Source: Ancylostoma caninum (Eukaryota > Nematoda > Chromadorea > Rhabditida > Ancylostomatidae). Taken from it: DNA of 64,000 bases. A program made the translations under genes and the position numbers. This document shows, one piece after another, positions 12,101 through 22,209 of the stretch. The stretch is taken from NCBI GenBank assembly GCA_037903475.1, contig JBAJFG010000163.1, positions 248,001-312,000 on the forward strand. Reading direction: 5' to 3'. The notes under the pieces were generated by a model, which searched no databases, had not been told where the DNA came from, and saw nothing but the letters and a program-made list of their open reading frames with translations. Numbering within the stretch: the first letter of the stretch is position 1; each line of letters begins with the position of its first letter.

Positions 12101-13260
12101 CTAGACAAAGGACACACGTACGAGCAGGCAGGGTTTCGTAAAGATTCAGTACGATCGATCACATACACACAGTCACTAGACTCATCGAAGTATCGCGAGA
12201 GTATAAGATGCCCCTCTGTCCCACGTTCATCAATTTGAAAAAAAAAACTTTGACTCTGTTGAGACGGAAGCGGTGTTGGAAGCCCTGGGCAACCAGGGCA
12301 TACCTACTCAATACATCAAGGTATTTCGTGAGCTCTACAGCAACTTCTCGACCAGGATTTCTCCATTGTATGACGATATCACCACCGACGTCAAGAGAGG
12401 TGTTCAGCAAGGCGATACCGTGTCGCCAAAACTATTCAGCGCCAATCTTGAAGACGTCATGCAGAAATTGGAATGGGATTACATGATAGTGCAAGTTGAT
12501 GGCCGGCGACTTAGTCATCTTCTCCCTGCTGACGTCATCGTCCTTATACCATCAACCATCAGCGAAGCGGAACAGATGCCGGCCGACTTCGACGACGCGT
12601 GTGGGAAAATTGGTCTCCAACTGAATCTGACGAGGACGATGTTTATGAAGAACGGATGGGTCCAGATGCCCCATTCTCGCTCAACGGAAGGAGCATATCC
12701 GAATTCTCCAGGTACGTATACCTAGGTCGAGAAGTCAGCGTGATGAGCGACCCCGCTCCAGAGCTGGGCAGGAGGAAACGAGCGGCTTGGGGAGCTTACA
12801 AGAGCATCGAGGACGTAGTGAAGAAGACGAAGAACATCAGGTTCCCTGTTCACGTCTCCAGCACAACGGTTCTCCCTGCTCTCACGTACGCCTCAGAAAC
12901 CAGGGCGTTGCACATGCAGGATGAGAATGCGGTCAGCGTCGTCGAACGCTCTATCGAGATGGTGATGCTAGGAATAACCCGCCTCACGCAAGTGAGGACT
13001 GGATTACGGAGTTTCACCCTTCGTCAACAGTTAACGATCAGGGACGCTGCCGATTACGCCAAGGTGAGTAAGATTAGGTGGGCCGGACACGTGATGCGTT
13101 CTAACAACAACCGTTGGACAAGAGCCGTCAGCGACTGGGTATCCCTCGAACGGACAGAATCCACTAGACAACTCTGGCTCGCGAGAGGGACAAATGGAAG
13201 GATTGCTGGCGCCCGCTAGGTGTACCCGAAGATCAACGGGGGTCAAGGTGATCAAAGTGA
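9188..13260 (+). pseudogene. RTE-type LINE, near full length but inactivated
   Basis: The 5' region (9188-9777) includes a G13 tract and an untranslated leader. An endonuclease/exonuclease/phosphatase domain begins near 9829 (MMTVCTFNARTLASEA, then YNVIGLTKARR). It is interrupted at 10011-10926 by another element and resumes with GGVGVLVNTNLFTQLRRCG, AYAPTSS, KVIVGDFNAKIGPRRTPEE (11130-11180) and SDHRLLRVRF. The reverse transcriptase follows: [31 protein letters not shown], a gap around the catalytic A motif, RGVQQGDTVSPKLFSANLED, a degraded ADD box (LLPADVIVLI) and LGREVSVMSDPAPELGRRKR. The C-terminal part has RWAGHVMRSNNNRWTRAVSD. Stops at 12072 and elsewhere, plus frameshifts, make it inactive. 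This is the RTE architecture familiar from hookworm genomes. Confidence 0.92.
10011..10926. mobile_element. Tc1/mariner-like TIR element inserted in the LINE
   Basis: The left end is TACAGAGTGACAACAAAGTC and the right end is GACTTTGTTGTCACCCTGTA, an inverted terminal repeat of about 26 bp with TA at each end, as in Tc1/mariner insertions. The LINE endonuclease frame stops at the left end (...LFLGSCDS) and resumes just beyond the right end (GGVGVLVN). This shows insertion into an existing LINE. No transposase motif is visible in the 0.9 kb between, so it is probably non-autonomous or decayed. Confidence 0.85.
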
Positions 13261-14039
13261 AAGTGGCCGGTTAAAGTGGAATTGAAACTGATTAGATAGA
13301 TTCCTGTTTTTTTTTTGTTCTCAGGTTCCTAAGGAACCGAGCCGTCGCACTTTACCTTCATCTTATTTCGAATTTCTACGTATGTATTTCATGATTCACG
13401 AGACGGTCAGTATTGGCTTTGTCTGCTAACGTGGAATGCTGGTTATGCACCCAACATGTTGGGACCACAGGGGTTCTCATAGTAATTTGCACGTTCACTT
13501 TGTTTTATGTGCAGTGGTTCTATGTAAAGACTGGAGTAGACCATTAATGACAACAAATCACAGTGACACAGAACCACAAGGTCAACTGTACTCTTAGACC
13601 TGCTCAGAACCTCTGCAACAACTATATAACCAGCTTTTGAGAAACCTGTTTCAGATCGCATCAGAAACTAGTTTTTCGGAAGCTGGTGAAAACCTAATGA
13701 AATATATAGTTGTTCTCCGAAATCAACCCGTCAGAACAGAAACGCGTTGTATATTACATTTATTCAAAATACAACATTTTTATTGGTGGCATTCGCAGGC
13801 ATCTCCAAGCTGTTTGGCGCGACATAGTCACAAATCTAAGATCAGCTCGTGCAAGAGCGATAAAATCCAAAGCGCTTCTCTGATTTTCATAGTTTACCGT
13901 GATTGGACGATCTTCTGCCACCGCACACATCAGTTCTTCGCGTTCCGCAGTCGTACATCACTCATTCAAGGTCCGAAATTGCCTAAACAGGCTCAAATTC
14001 GAAAGGGAATTGTTTCTGAATTAGATGCCCGGACAGGGA
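13261..14039. other. Intergenic, nothing recognised
   Basis: The 3' untranslated tail of the LINE fades out near 13300. A weak inverted similarity (AGCTTTTGAGAAAC / AGTTTTTCGGAAGCT) lies at 13630-13690. The 159-codon forward ORF across this region and the next MITE resembles nothing known. Confidence 0.4.
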
Positions 14040-14273
14040 CTGATAACTGTGCAGGACGAACACCGCCCAAACAGTGTAATGCGTCGAGTAAAGACCCTAG
14101 CAGCATCTCGTTCTAGTTCCTGCCATCCTTCCCCTCAACTGCTGCTCAAGCTTCACTCCTCCTCGTAGTACCAATCGAGGGGAGGACGGCAGCAGCTCGG
14201 AGAGATGCTGCTACTGTCTTTACTCGACACATCAAACTGTTCGGGCTGCGTTTGTCCTGCACAGTTATCAGAG
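14040..14273. mobile_element. Foldback MITE, CTCTGATAACTG family, copy 2
   Basis: Begins CTGATAACTGTGCAGGACGA and ends TCGTCCTGCACAGTTATCAG-like sequence, with arms containing AAGACCCTAGCAGCATCTC and a GAGGGGAGGA centre. It is more diverged than the copies at 7691 and 21959, so older or from a different subfamily. Confidence 0.8.
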
Positions 14274-16580
14274 TGGTTCTAATTTAATGTGGATTTTATT
14301 GATTGTTTTTCAACCAGTTTTCGTTGGAACACTTGCCTTCAATGCTTCGAAATGAATACTGAGAATATAAATCAAGCTTATTGGTAGCACATAAGTGGTC
14401 ATCTTTCACATAGTTCCCTCAAAACAAAACAATGTTGTAGATAACTAGAAACTCCTGAATAGGTAGGAGTAAGTAAAATCTGAAAACTTAACTTTCTATC
14501 GCTATCTCCTCATGAGTTCTAGCTCAGGATACCTAGAAACCGTGTTTTGCATGAAATTGAAAGATATAAATTCCACGATTAAGAGATGCATGCTCATGCA
14601 AAACAAGGTTTTCAGATTTCATGAGAGGATATACTTAGCTTTTGCAAACCTTTGTCCTTGTTATTATGTTTAGTTTCGCTAGCCACTGATTGATTGGCGC
14701 GAATCATTTGAATACCTGTTTTGAGGAATTTTAACAATCCGAGAGAGAGATTTGAAACTCACACACGATGTGAGTAAAAGTGATGTATCTACCGCTCTTC
14801 ATTATACGGGACCGCTAAAATACCTTACCACATACGAAGGATTCTTTCATTTCCACGTGATGGCTGGAGTGTATCAGCTCAAAGCTAGTATTATAGAATA
14901 GTTGTTTTTGGAGAAAGCTGATAAAATAGTTGCTTTGACTTACTAGTAAAATAGTCACGAAAGAAAAGCTAGTCGGCAACTATTTTTTCCACGCTGGTGA
15001 TGACGTCATACTGGTTTGCAAGCTGTCTTCAGCAAAAGCTTGTAAACTAGTCTAATTGAGCATGTTTGCAAGTTGTTTTTGAGGAATCGTTGTTTTCAAC
15101 TTACTCCAGGGATACTGAGTAGGGCACGAAGCTGATCGATTGATAATTCTTCCGGGCGAGCAGCCCGCCATCTCAGGCCGAGCGGGCTCGTCGCGTTTCT
15201 TACCCAGACAGCCGGATAATTAGAGGTGCGAGCCAAGTGTGAGCGCCACTGGCAGTCACCGGTACCGTATCCGACTGATTGATCTCAGACCAGTCCCACC
15301 CCTTGCCCGCCTCCTTGCCGCGTCACCGCGTACGATCACCGCAACGCTTGTGGAATCTCTATGAGCCAAATTTCGCAAAAAAAAAGAATTTTAGAGTACG
15401 GTGCTACGGACGCAAAGGGGCGTTGCGCCACTGTTTTCTCAAATTCGTTTAAATTTGAAAATTTGTGCTTTTTTTCAAAATTCAGAACAGCTGGAGAGTC
15501 TTAGTCTGAGGAGTGTTTTTAATGCTATCATTGTGTTCATTAATGATTAACTGCAGGATGACAACTTTTACAACTTCTCAATTACCTTTTTGAATTTACA
15601 TAAATTGTGTCTCTATGCTGAATAGTGCCATGTTTGGTGACCCGTGCTGGCTCATTTGTGCATCTGAGGTGCGAAAACCATCTCGGAGGTGTAATTGGTA
15701 TGCCGGAGGCTAGCTGAAGAGAAAATACACGATGGAAATGTATTGGTGGAGGCATTATTATGCCACCAACATTCGTTTACACAGGTACTGATGTGAAAGC
15801 ACGTTTATTTAAGAGACGCAGAAAAACAAGTGCATATCTACAGCTACAGTGAAGCTTGGAAGTTAAAAGTCTTATAGGAGTTACCAAGCGAGCATTCAAT
15901 TTTTATAGGAGTTTGTTAATATTCGACCTAAATTATTAAAACGCTCATTAAGTTAATTGTCTTCCCTAGGAAAATTTTTTAAATCTTGAAATTATAGGCT
16001 CGCTAGTCAATGACTGATATTTATCAGGCCTACCACGTGTCAATTCAACTTTGAACCTCGATGAGCATTTCTGACACCGTCATCCTAGCTCAATTTTTCT
16101 TCATAAATTTTCAAACATCACCTTATTCATTACACTGAAATCTAAAAATATTTGGCTTGTTTTTGCGAAATTGGAGTGATACTGTTTGCTTCTAGGCTGT
16201 ATTATGGATTTTGCTAAATTTTAGAAGGTCCTATCCAGCTGATTTCAAGGATGCTTAAGTTCGCCTTCGTTCGAAGCAGCATTGACTTCGACTTCGTGGG
16301 AAGACGAGAGGCGGGCCTTGGTGAGATGCCAGATCAGGTGACCTTCCCCAGGCAATGCTATGAAGGGTCATCCAGCTGTCTGGGTAAGAAACGCGGCGGA
16401 GCCCAGGCCGAGCCACTCACCCATCCGCGGCTGCTACGTTCACCCGGCCGCGAATGGCCCGCTCCGAGTGTCTGAGTATATATGAGCCCCCCCCCCCCTA
16501 CACCTTTGCACCACCCCATACAACCTCCCACTTGGGAATTTCCCATCAGACGCTTGAATTGCCCTTAAGCTTCGAAAATA
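14274..16580. other. Non-coding; contains an inverted repeat pair
   Basis: No gene found. Arms at 15172-15216 and 16370-16412 are inverted copies sharing CGCGTTTCTTACCCAGACAG. They enclose about 1.15 kb and could be the ends of an unclassified element. A smaller imperfect inverted repeat with TTTTGCATGA words spans about 14540-14615. A C12 tract is at 16487-16498. Confidence 0.45.
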
Positions 16581-17506
16581 TTAGGTCGTCAAGTATGAAA
16601 TGTGCGATTTTATGAGCGGTCACTTTGACAGTCTCTATCTTCGAAGATTTACTTGATCTCTTCTCATCTTTATTTCCATTATGAAGGTACATCCTCTTCC
16701 TATCAAAATCACTTCCTGGGTTTTTGATCAGTTTTCGAATTTTTGTTTGAAAGCATTTTTGTAGAACTACTCAAAGACGAAAAATCGTATCGTTTTGGAA
16801 CATAAGTTCCATTTTCCACCCATTAGAGCTGAAAAAGCTGAGAACATCAGGGTAGTGTTAGGGGACATTTGGCTAGTAAATGCACAGAACAACAGTTTGC
16901 TTGGGATGTTCCGCTCAGGTGGTGTGGGATGAAGCTCCAAAGTGAGCCTTATGGTGAACCTGGATATCGATAAGCTGGAAGCCGTAGCTGAAGCGGATAG
17001 GAATCGAACTAGGTCAGCGTAAGCAGCAAGGTGTGACCTTTATAATCCAATAATATTTAGGTACTCAAGGCAATATGACCATCAAAAGTGGTTCGGTAAA
17101 AGAATTTTTTCCTGTTTGACCCTCAAAAATGGGTGCCAAATTTTGACCATTTTTCACAAATCCACGCTGCTTAAGCCAGAGGAGCAGGGGTGAGGACCAA
17201 CCTGCCACTCACTGTACTGGGCAAACCTTGCTCTATTTGACCCAACTCCTTTCAAGGATTAGCTCACTTCTTGCTGGAGAAAATGTTCTATTTTCAACAT
17301 GATGTTGAAAACGCTCTTCGCCACTTGATTGCTACTAGCTTTCCACGTTTCCAAGCTGTTGGCGCAATCAAGCTGCAGTTAAGATGGCAAGGCTGTGGGG
17401 ATAGTATATGTAGGAGTATTCGGATATCTTATACTGCATCTTGCTTTAGGAACAAAACTCAAAATCTTCTCATCCAAAATCAGACATTTCATACTTGACG
17501 ACCTAA
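16581..17506 (+). mobile_element. mariner element relic with TA target duplication
   Basis: The left end TTAGGTCGTCAAGTATGAAA and the inverted right end TTTCATACTTGACGACCTAA match over about 22 bp, and each is flanked by TA. Near the right end, 17300-17410 in a forward frame reads DVENALRHLIAT then GAIKLQLRWQGCGDSI, corresponding to the C-terminal 'VENAL..F...GI.KL..RWQ' region of mariner transposases. The catalytic part is not readable, so the copy is dead. Confidence 0.75.
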
Positions 17507-18713
17507 TAATAAAGCGACGTATTTTTTGACACAACAAGCGGCTCTTCGGTATTATTCCAGTTTGTGGACACCTGCAGCGTCGAGCGGGATGTAATACATA
17601 CGGCGCGACTCTTTGGCTGTCACTACATTGGATCTGAGCTAGCGCTTGGCATCCGGTGTACATACTAGTGTATGTACTGTTTCGCATCGTGGTTTTTCCT
17701 CGATCTGCTTGACAAGGCAACACACTTACCCTTCCGTGGTTATACCAATCTGGGAAAGAGCGCAGAAAATTGGTGGATGTTACGATAATACATACGTAAG
17801 CAGCTGAAATCGGGTTTCATTGCTGTGTACGCTGCACTTTTATCAAGAACTAATGGAAAGATTTCAACGAAATTGGTCTTTAAACCGATGTATCATACAC
17901 AAAACTTTCAAGAGGAGTCATTCCTAGCATAGCGCTGAGATATCCATAGAGTTCAGAAAGGGACAGATTCGGATAAATCAATCAGAGGCTTGAGAACTCT
18001 GCCTATTCGATGTATCCGTTCGAATGTTACAGAACACCTCTCGTTTCACCAGACCACTAGGACTTCCCAAACGTCTTTGCTCAAACTATACATTCAGCTG
18101 TGTATTCAAATATGTGAAACATAGAAACGCTTACCACACTTTTTTCAAAAATCTGGACGACGCACGTTGGCGCCAAATTCAAACGGTGGTGATGCATCTG
18201 TAAGCAAGGCGGCGGGGTGTTTGGGCTCTGCTAAAGAGGGAGGCGTGGCCAACGATGCCCTGTGGATGTACAGGTGTTACGATGCTTCTGCCGACAGCTA
18301 CACCGACTCACATAGAAAGATGTGACTGTTGCGCATTTCGACTTCTTTTACTAACTAACAACGGAGAATTACCTTTACAGAGCATTCAAAATGAAACTAT
18401 CATCTAAAGGGTCCACTCGAAAGAGAATAGTTCAAAAAATTTTGACAAATCAAGGTGAAGCAATACGCTTGTGAATCGGGACCGAATACACTGTCCTAGA
18501 ATCCCCTGAAGAAATGTGCAGCGGGATTATTGCACGTGCTGAACAGGAAGATTAGGTCTTCAAATGGATAAAGGTGACGTCATTTGACAAAATGGACATC
18601 GATTCCGCGATCAGCACAGCAAGTAGCCCTTTATGGGAAAATTTTGGAGGATTTTATGAATTACAATTTAAGAATTTTACTCCTTGTGCGTGAGCCTTCA
18701 TGGCTGTCACTGC
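17507..18713. other. Intergenic, nothing recognised
   Basis: The region between the mariner relic and the hAT-type element has no persuasive ORF, RNA gene or repeat on either strand. Confidence 0.4.
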
Positions 18714-18860
18714 GTATGTACCAGGGATGAGCGGATACGAGATTTTCTGCGACCCGCATAACGGTGCGGATAACGGATAGGCCAAAAATGACCGGATAAC
18801 GGATACCGGATAACGGATAACGGATAAGTGATTCAGATGCTAAAAAACACCACGTTTTAT

Positions 18861-19602
18861 GTTGTTGCAAAATCGATGTCAGATTTTTGAACCATGAGCT
18901 TTAGAATAATGTTTTGAAGTAGAGAATGATGTTTCCATCGCAGTTCTAGTAGATATTCAAAAGCTCGTCTTCTTCTCTTTCAGTCCTTCCTTTCTCATTT
19001 CCAGGACCCACCTTCCTTGGCTTTTTCAAAGGTGAATCGAATTGTAGTCGTTTGCAAAAATCGTCTCGAACTGATACTCAAATTGAAACATGGGTTGAAA
19101 CGCAGTAACAGCGTTGCAGCTAGGAAAGGGAATGTTACAAGTGTATACTCAAGGGGACGTCAAACAAAGTCTTAGTTCAATATTGGTCCGAGTCAGTCAA
19201 TTTTGGACATATGTGTCTCAGAGTTACAGACTCAAATTGGATAACGTCAACACTCCTCTGAGGGCACTGGCGGAAGCTATCACGAGAAGATCTGTTCAGG
19301 ATCTCAACGTGACAATAAAATTTAGATAATCACAAAACCAACCAGTCGGATGTATCTCTGAGAGGAAGGATGGAAATGAAAAAAAAACAAAAATACGTCG
19401 CTGAAAACACTTCTGTCGACTTTGCTGGCTCAGAAAAGTGTGATTTTTTTAAAATCTAACTTAACCAAACCTCAGCTGGAACATGAGGAAGACGTGCGTG
19501 ATGATTCAAATTACTTCTTAACCAATGAAGCAAGTTTGGCATCTACCGCGGTATGGCATTTCAGAGCCGACTGTCAAAATCTGACATCGATTTTGCAACA
19601 AC
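18861..19602. repeat. 27-bp perfect inverted repeat inside the hAT-type element
   Basis: The sequence starting GTTGTTGCAAAATCGATGTC at 18861-18887 recurs in exact inverse at 19576-19602. The arms are 688 bp apart. They could be the ends of a nested element or an internal palindrome of the hAT carrier. Confidence 0.7.
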
Positions 19603-20033
19603 CTAATACAATATTATAAATGATAAACGTGATATACAAAATGAATATTGGGAATAGTAGGCTAAAGCCTTGCTTTATTTAGCTTTTTTGGAGTTCTGAT
19701 AAACCTCCTAGTACTGACTGACTTATATGAGCGCGTTGAATAAACGCTATCTAATCAATACATTCAAAAATTGATAGAAACTGTAGAATCTGATGAACCT
19801 TGCGAGGTTATGAACCTTGTGAGGAAGAGGCACCTCTCATCGGTGAGCTGCAAGTTCACGAATTTCAACTTTGTTATTTTCTAACATTAGCCAATCATCA
19901 TGACTTATAATAAAGGGCTTAGTCTGTCACGTGTGTGTGTGCGTGTGTGTGTGTGTGTCAGTGTGAAACGAAATTCGAGGGCGTGGCCTAGAGTGAAGAA
20001 AATGTTCTACACCGAGTCCACTGTTGCTGTAGG

Positions 20034-21084
20034 AGTGCGCCGGCGTCCAAAAGTGGGGAAACGCCCAGAGTCGGGTCCAACGGTGTGATAAGGGTGCGCC
20101 GGCGTCCAAAAGTGGGGAAACGCCTGGAGTCGGGTCCAACGGTGTGATAAGGGTGCGCCGGCGTCCAAAAGTGGGGAAACGCCCGGAGTCGGGTCCAACG
20201 GTGTGATAAGGGTGCGCCGGCGTCCAAAAGTGGGGAAACGCCCGGAGTCGGGTCCAACGGTGTGATAAGGGTGCGCCGGCGTCCAAAAGTGGGGAAACGC
20301 CCGGAGTCGGGTCCAACGGTGTGATAAGGGTGCGCCGGCGTCCAAAAGTGGGGAAACGCCCAGTCGGGTCCAACGGTGTGATAAGGGTGCGCCGGCGTCC
20401 AAAAGTGGGGAAACGCCCGGAGTCGGGTCCAACGGTGTGATAAGGGTGCGCCGGCGTCCAAAAGTGGGGAAACGCCCGGAGTCGGGTCCAACGGTGTGAT
20501 AAGGGTGCGCCGGCGTCCAAAAGTGGGGAAACGCCCGGAGTCGGGTCCAACGGTGTGATAAGGGTGCGCCGGCGTCCAAAAGTGGGGAAACGCCCGGAGT
20601 CGGGTCCAACGGTGTGATAAGGGTGCGCCGGCGTCCAAAAGTGGGAAACGCCTGGAGTCGGGTCCAACGGTGTGATAAGGGTGCGCCGGCGTCAAAAGTG
20701 GGGAAACGCCTGGAGTCGGGTGCGCCGGCGTCCAAAAGTGGGGAAACGCCCGGAGTCGGGTCCAACGGTGTGATAAGGGTGCGCCGGCGTCCAAAAGTGG
20801 GGAAACGCCTGGAGTCGGGTCCAACGGTGTGATTAGGGTGCGCCGGCGTCCAAAAGTGGGGAAACGCCTGGAGTCGGGTCAAACGGTGTGATAAGGGTGC
20901 GCCGGCGTCCAAAAGTGGGGAAACGCCCGGAGTCGGGTCCAACGGTGTGATAAGGGTGCGCCGGCGTCCAAAAGTGGAGAAACGCCTGGAGTCGGGTCCA
21001 ACGGTGTGATAAGGGTGCGCCGGCGTCCAAAAGTGAGGAAACGCCCGAAGTCGGGTCCAACGGTGTGATAAGGGTGCGCCGGCT
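20034..21084. repeat. 59-bp minisatellite, array 1 (about 18 units)
   Basis: Tandem units of 59 bp include GTGCGCCGGCGTCCAAAAGT and GAGTCGGGTCCAACGGTGTG. Most units differ only at a C/T in CCCGGAG versus CCTGGAG. A few small deletions occur, such as a 4-bp loss near 20360 and a shortened unit near 20720. A (GT)n tract at 19938-19962 precedes it. The unit has no stop codon in any minus-strand frame, so long overlapping minus-strand ORFs arise; they are repeat artefacts. Confidence 0.95.
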
Positions 21085-21502
21085 TCCACAAATAAAAGGG
21101 ATTCGCTAGGCGGGTCTATTTCTGCATGAGTAGTACGATTATCCTGTCTCGGCGGACCCTCCTACCTAAATCACCTAAATGTACATTGTTTTCTTTCGTA
21201 TCCGTGTTCTCTTCCCATTTCGTTTGTGTCTGAATGAACCACTCCTTCCTTTCCGTTTATTTATACACCGGTGGACCCTTATCGCTTGAATTACCACAAC
21301 AACCAGTTGAGCCTACATCACTTCCAGATAACATTTGCACTGAATTGGTTACACTCAGTTCTTCACGGCCGCTCATATTGAAGAGCATAACTTCGTTCAT
21401 ATGGGGGAAAGCTACCACCTACGGGATCAAGGGTTTCTCAGGAAAGCGATAGAACAGATTTTATCAAACCATTTACACTTTTGTGTTTGTTTTCAACGTG
21501 CA

Positions 21503-21568
21503 GTATGCGAGCGAAGCGAGCACCAGTAGAAGTCTGGAAGTCCGGCGTTAGCCGGACGGCCAGACTGG
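21503..21568 (+). mobile_element. Helitron-like 3' terminus, copy 1
   Basis: A block starting TATGCGAGCGAAGCGAGCAC is followed by the hairpin GTCCGGC-GTTA-GCCGGAC (21540-21557), then 11 nt ending in CTGG before a T. Similarity to the copy at 33336-33399 stops exactly at CTGG|T. A hairpin about 10-12 nt from a CTRR end, inserted before T, is the Helitron 3' signature. No Rep/helicase protein is present. Confidence 0.55.
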
Positions 21569-21958
21569 TGTTTTGATAATTGATGGTTCGAAGGTTGTTG
21601 CCTGACTTCATTGGACGACCAAAAAACATGAGCAGGAGCATCTCTTTTTGGGCAGGTACAAGTCTGTTTTATGTTTTATATGCCTTCTCCTACCTTGGTA
21701 CAAGGCTGTAAATTAAAACGGGTTAGATCGAGCGATACTTCTTGGAATTGGGGCTATCCTCCGTTGGAAACGTGCGAAATGAAGCTATTTTCGGCCTTAT
21801 CTGCACCGTTATCCGGCACCAAAAGCCCGGATAACGGTACGGATAACGGATAGGCCAAAACCTACGGATAACGGTAACACGGATAACCGGATACGGAATC
21901 CGCTCATCCCTGGTATGTACCCGCAGGACACCGTCAATCACGCCCCTTTTTTTGGCTG

Positions 21959-22209
21959 CTCTGATAACTGCAGCACGAACGCAGCCCAAACGGCGTAATG
22001 GTTCGGTTAGAAACCCTAGCAACAACGGTTGCCAGTTGCTGCCATTCTCCCCTTGATTGCTGCCGTCCCTCAGCAATTGCTGCTAAAGGGCCAACAGATT
22101 GAGCTGTAATCGAGGGGAGGATGGCAGCAACTGGCAACCGTTGCTGCTAGGGTTTCTACCCGAACCATTACGCCATTTGGTCTGCGTTCGTCCTGCGCAG
22201 TTATCAGAG
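21959..22209. mobile_element. Foldback MITE, CTCTGATAACTG family, copy 3
   Basis: Begins CTCTGATAACTGCAGCACGA and ends CAGTTATCAGAG, with the same arm blocks (CGTAATGGTTCGG, GAAACCCTAGCA) and AGCAATTGCTG core as copy 1. It lies 38 bp beyond the right target duplication of the hAT-type element. Confidence 0.85.

Larger units (their letters stand above)
18722..21912. mobile_element. hAT-type element with 8-bp target duplications
   Basis: The left end is CAGGGATGAGCGGATACGAG and the right end is the inverted CAGGGATGAGCGGATTCCG, giving 15 bp of perfect terminal inverted repeat. The element is flanked on both sides by GTATGTAC (18714-18721 and 21913-21920), an 8-bp duplication that fits the hAT preference (T at position 2, A at position 7). 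Subterminal blocks at 18770-18830 and 21805-21890 are crowded with CGGATAACGGATA repeats, as hAT transposase sites often are. No transposase (DDE or BED/hATC motif) is readable. The interior holds a 59-bp minisatellite and a Helitron-like terminus, so the element is non-autonomous and composite. Confidence 0.8.

Noticed and set aside
13637..14116. 159-codon forward ORF
   Set aside because: Runs from non-coding DNA into the second MITE copy; no domain.
16985..17030. tRNA gene suggested by a B-box-like AGTTCGATTCC
   Set aside because: No A box at the right distance and no cloverleaf; it lies inside the mariner relic.
20034..21084. CRISPR array
   Set aside because: Units are contiguous with no variable spacers, and the genome is eukaryotic.
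19927..21091. Minus-strand ORFs of 246-360 codons
   Set aside because: Same artefact from minisatellite array 1.
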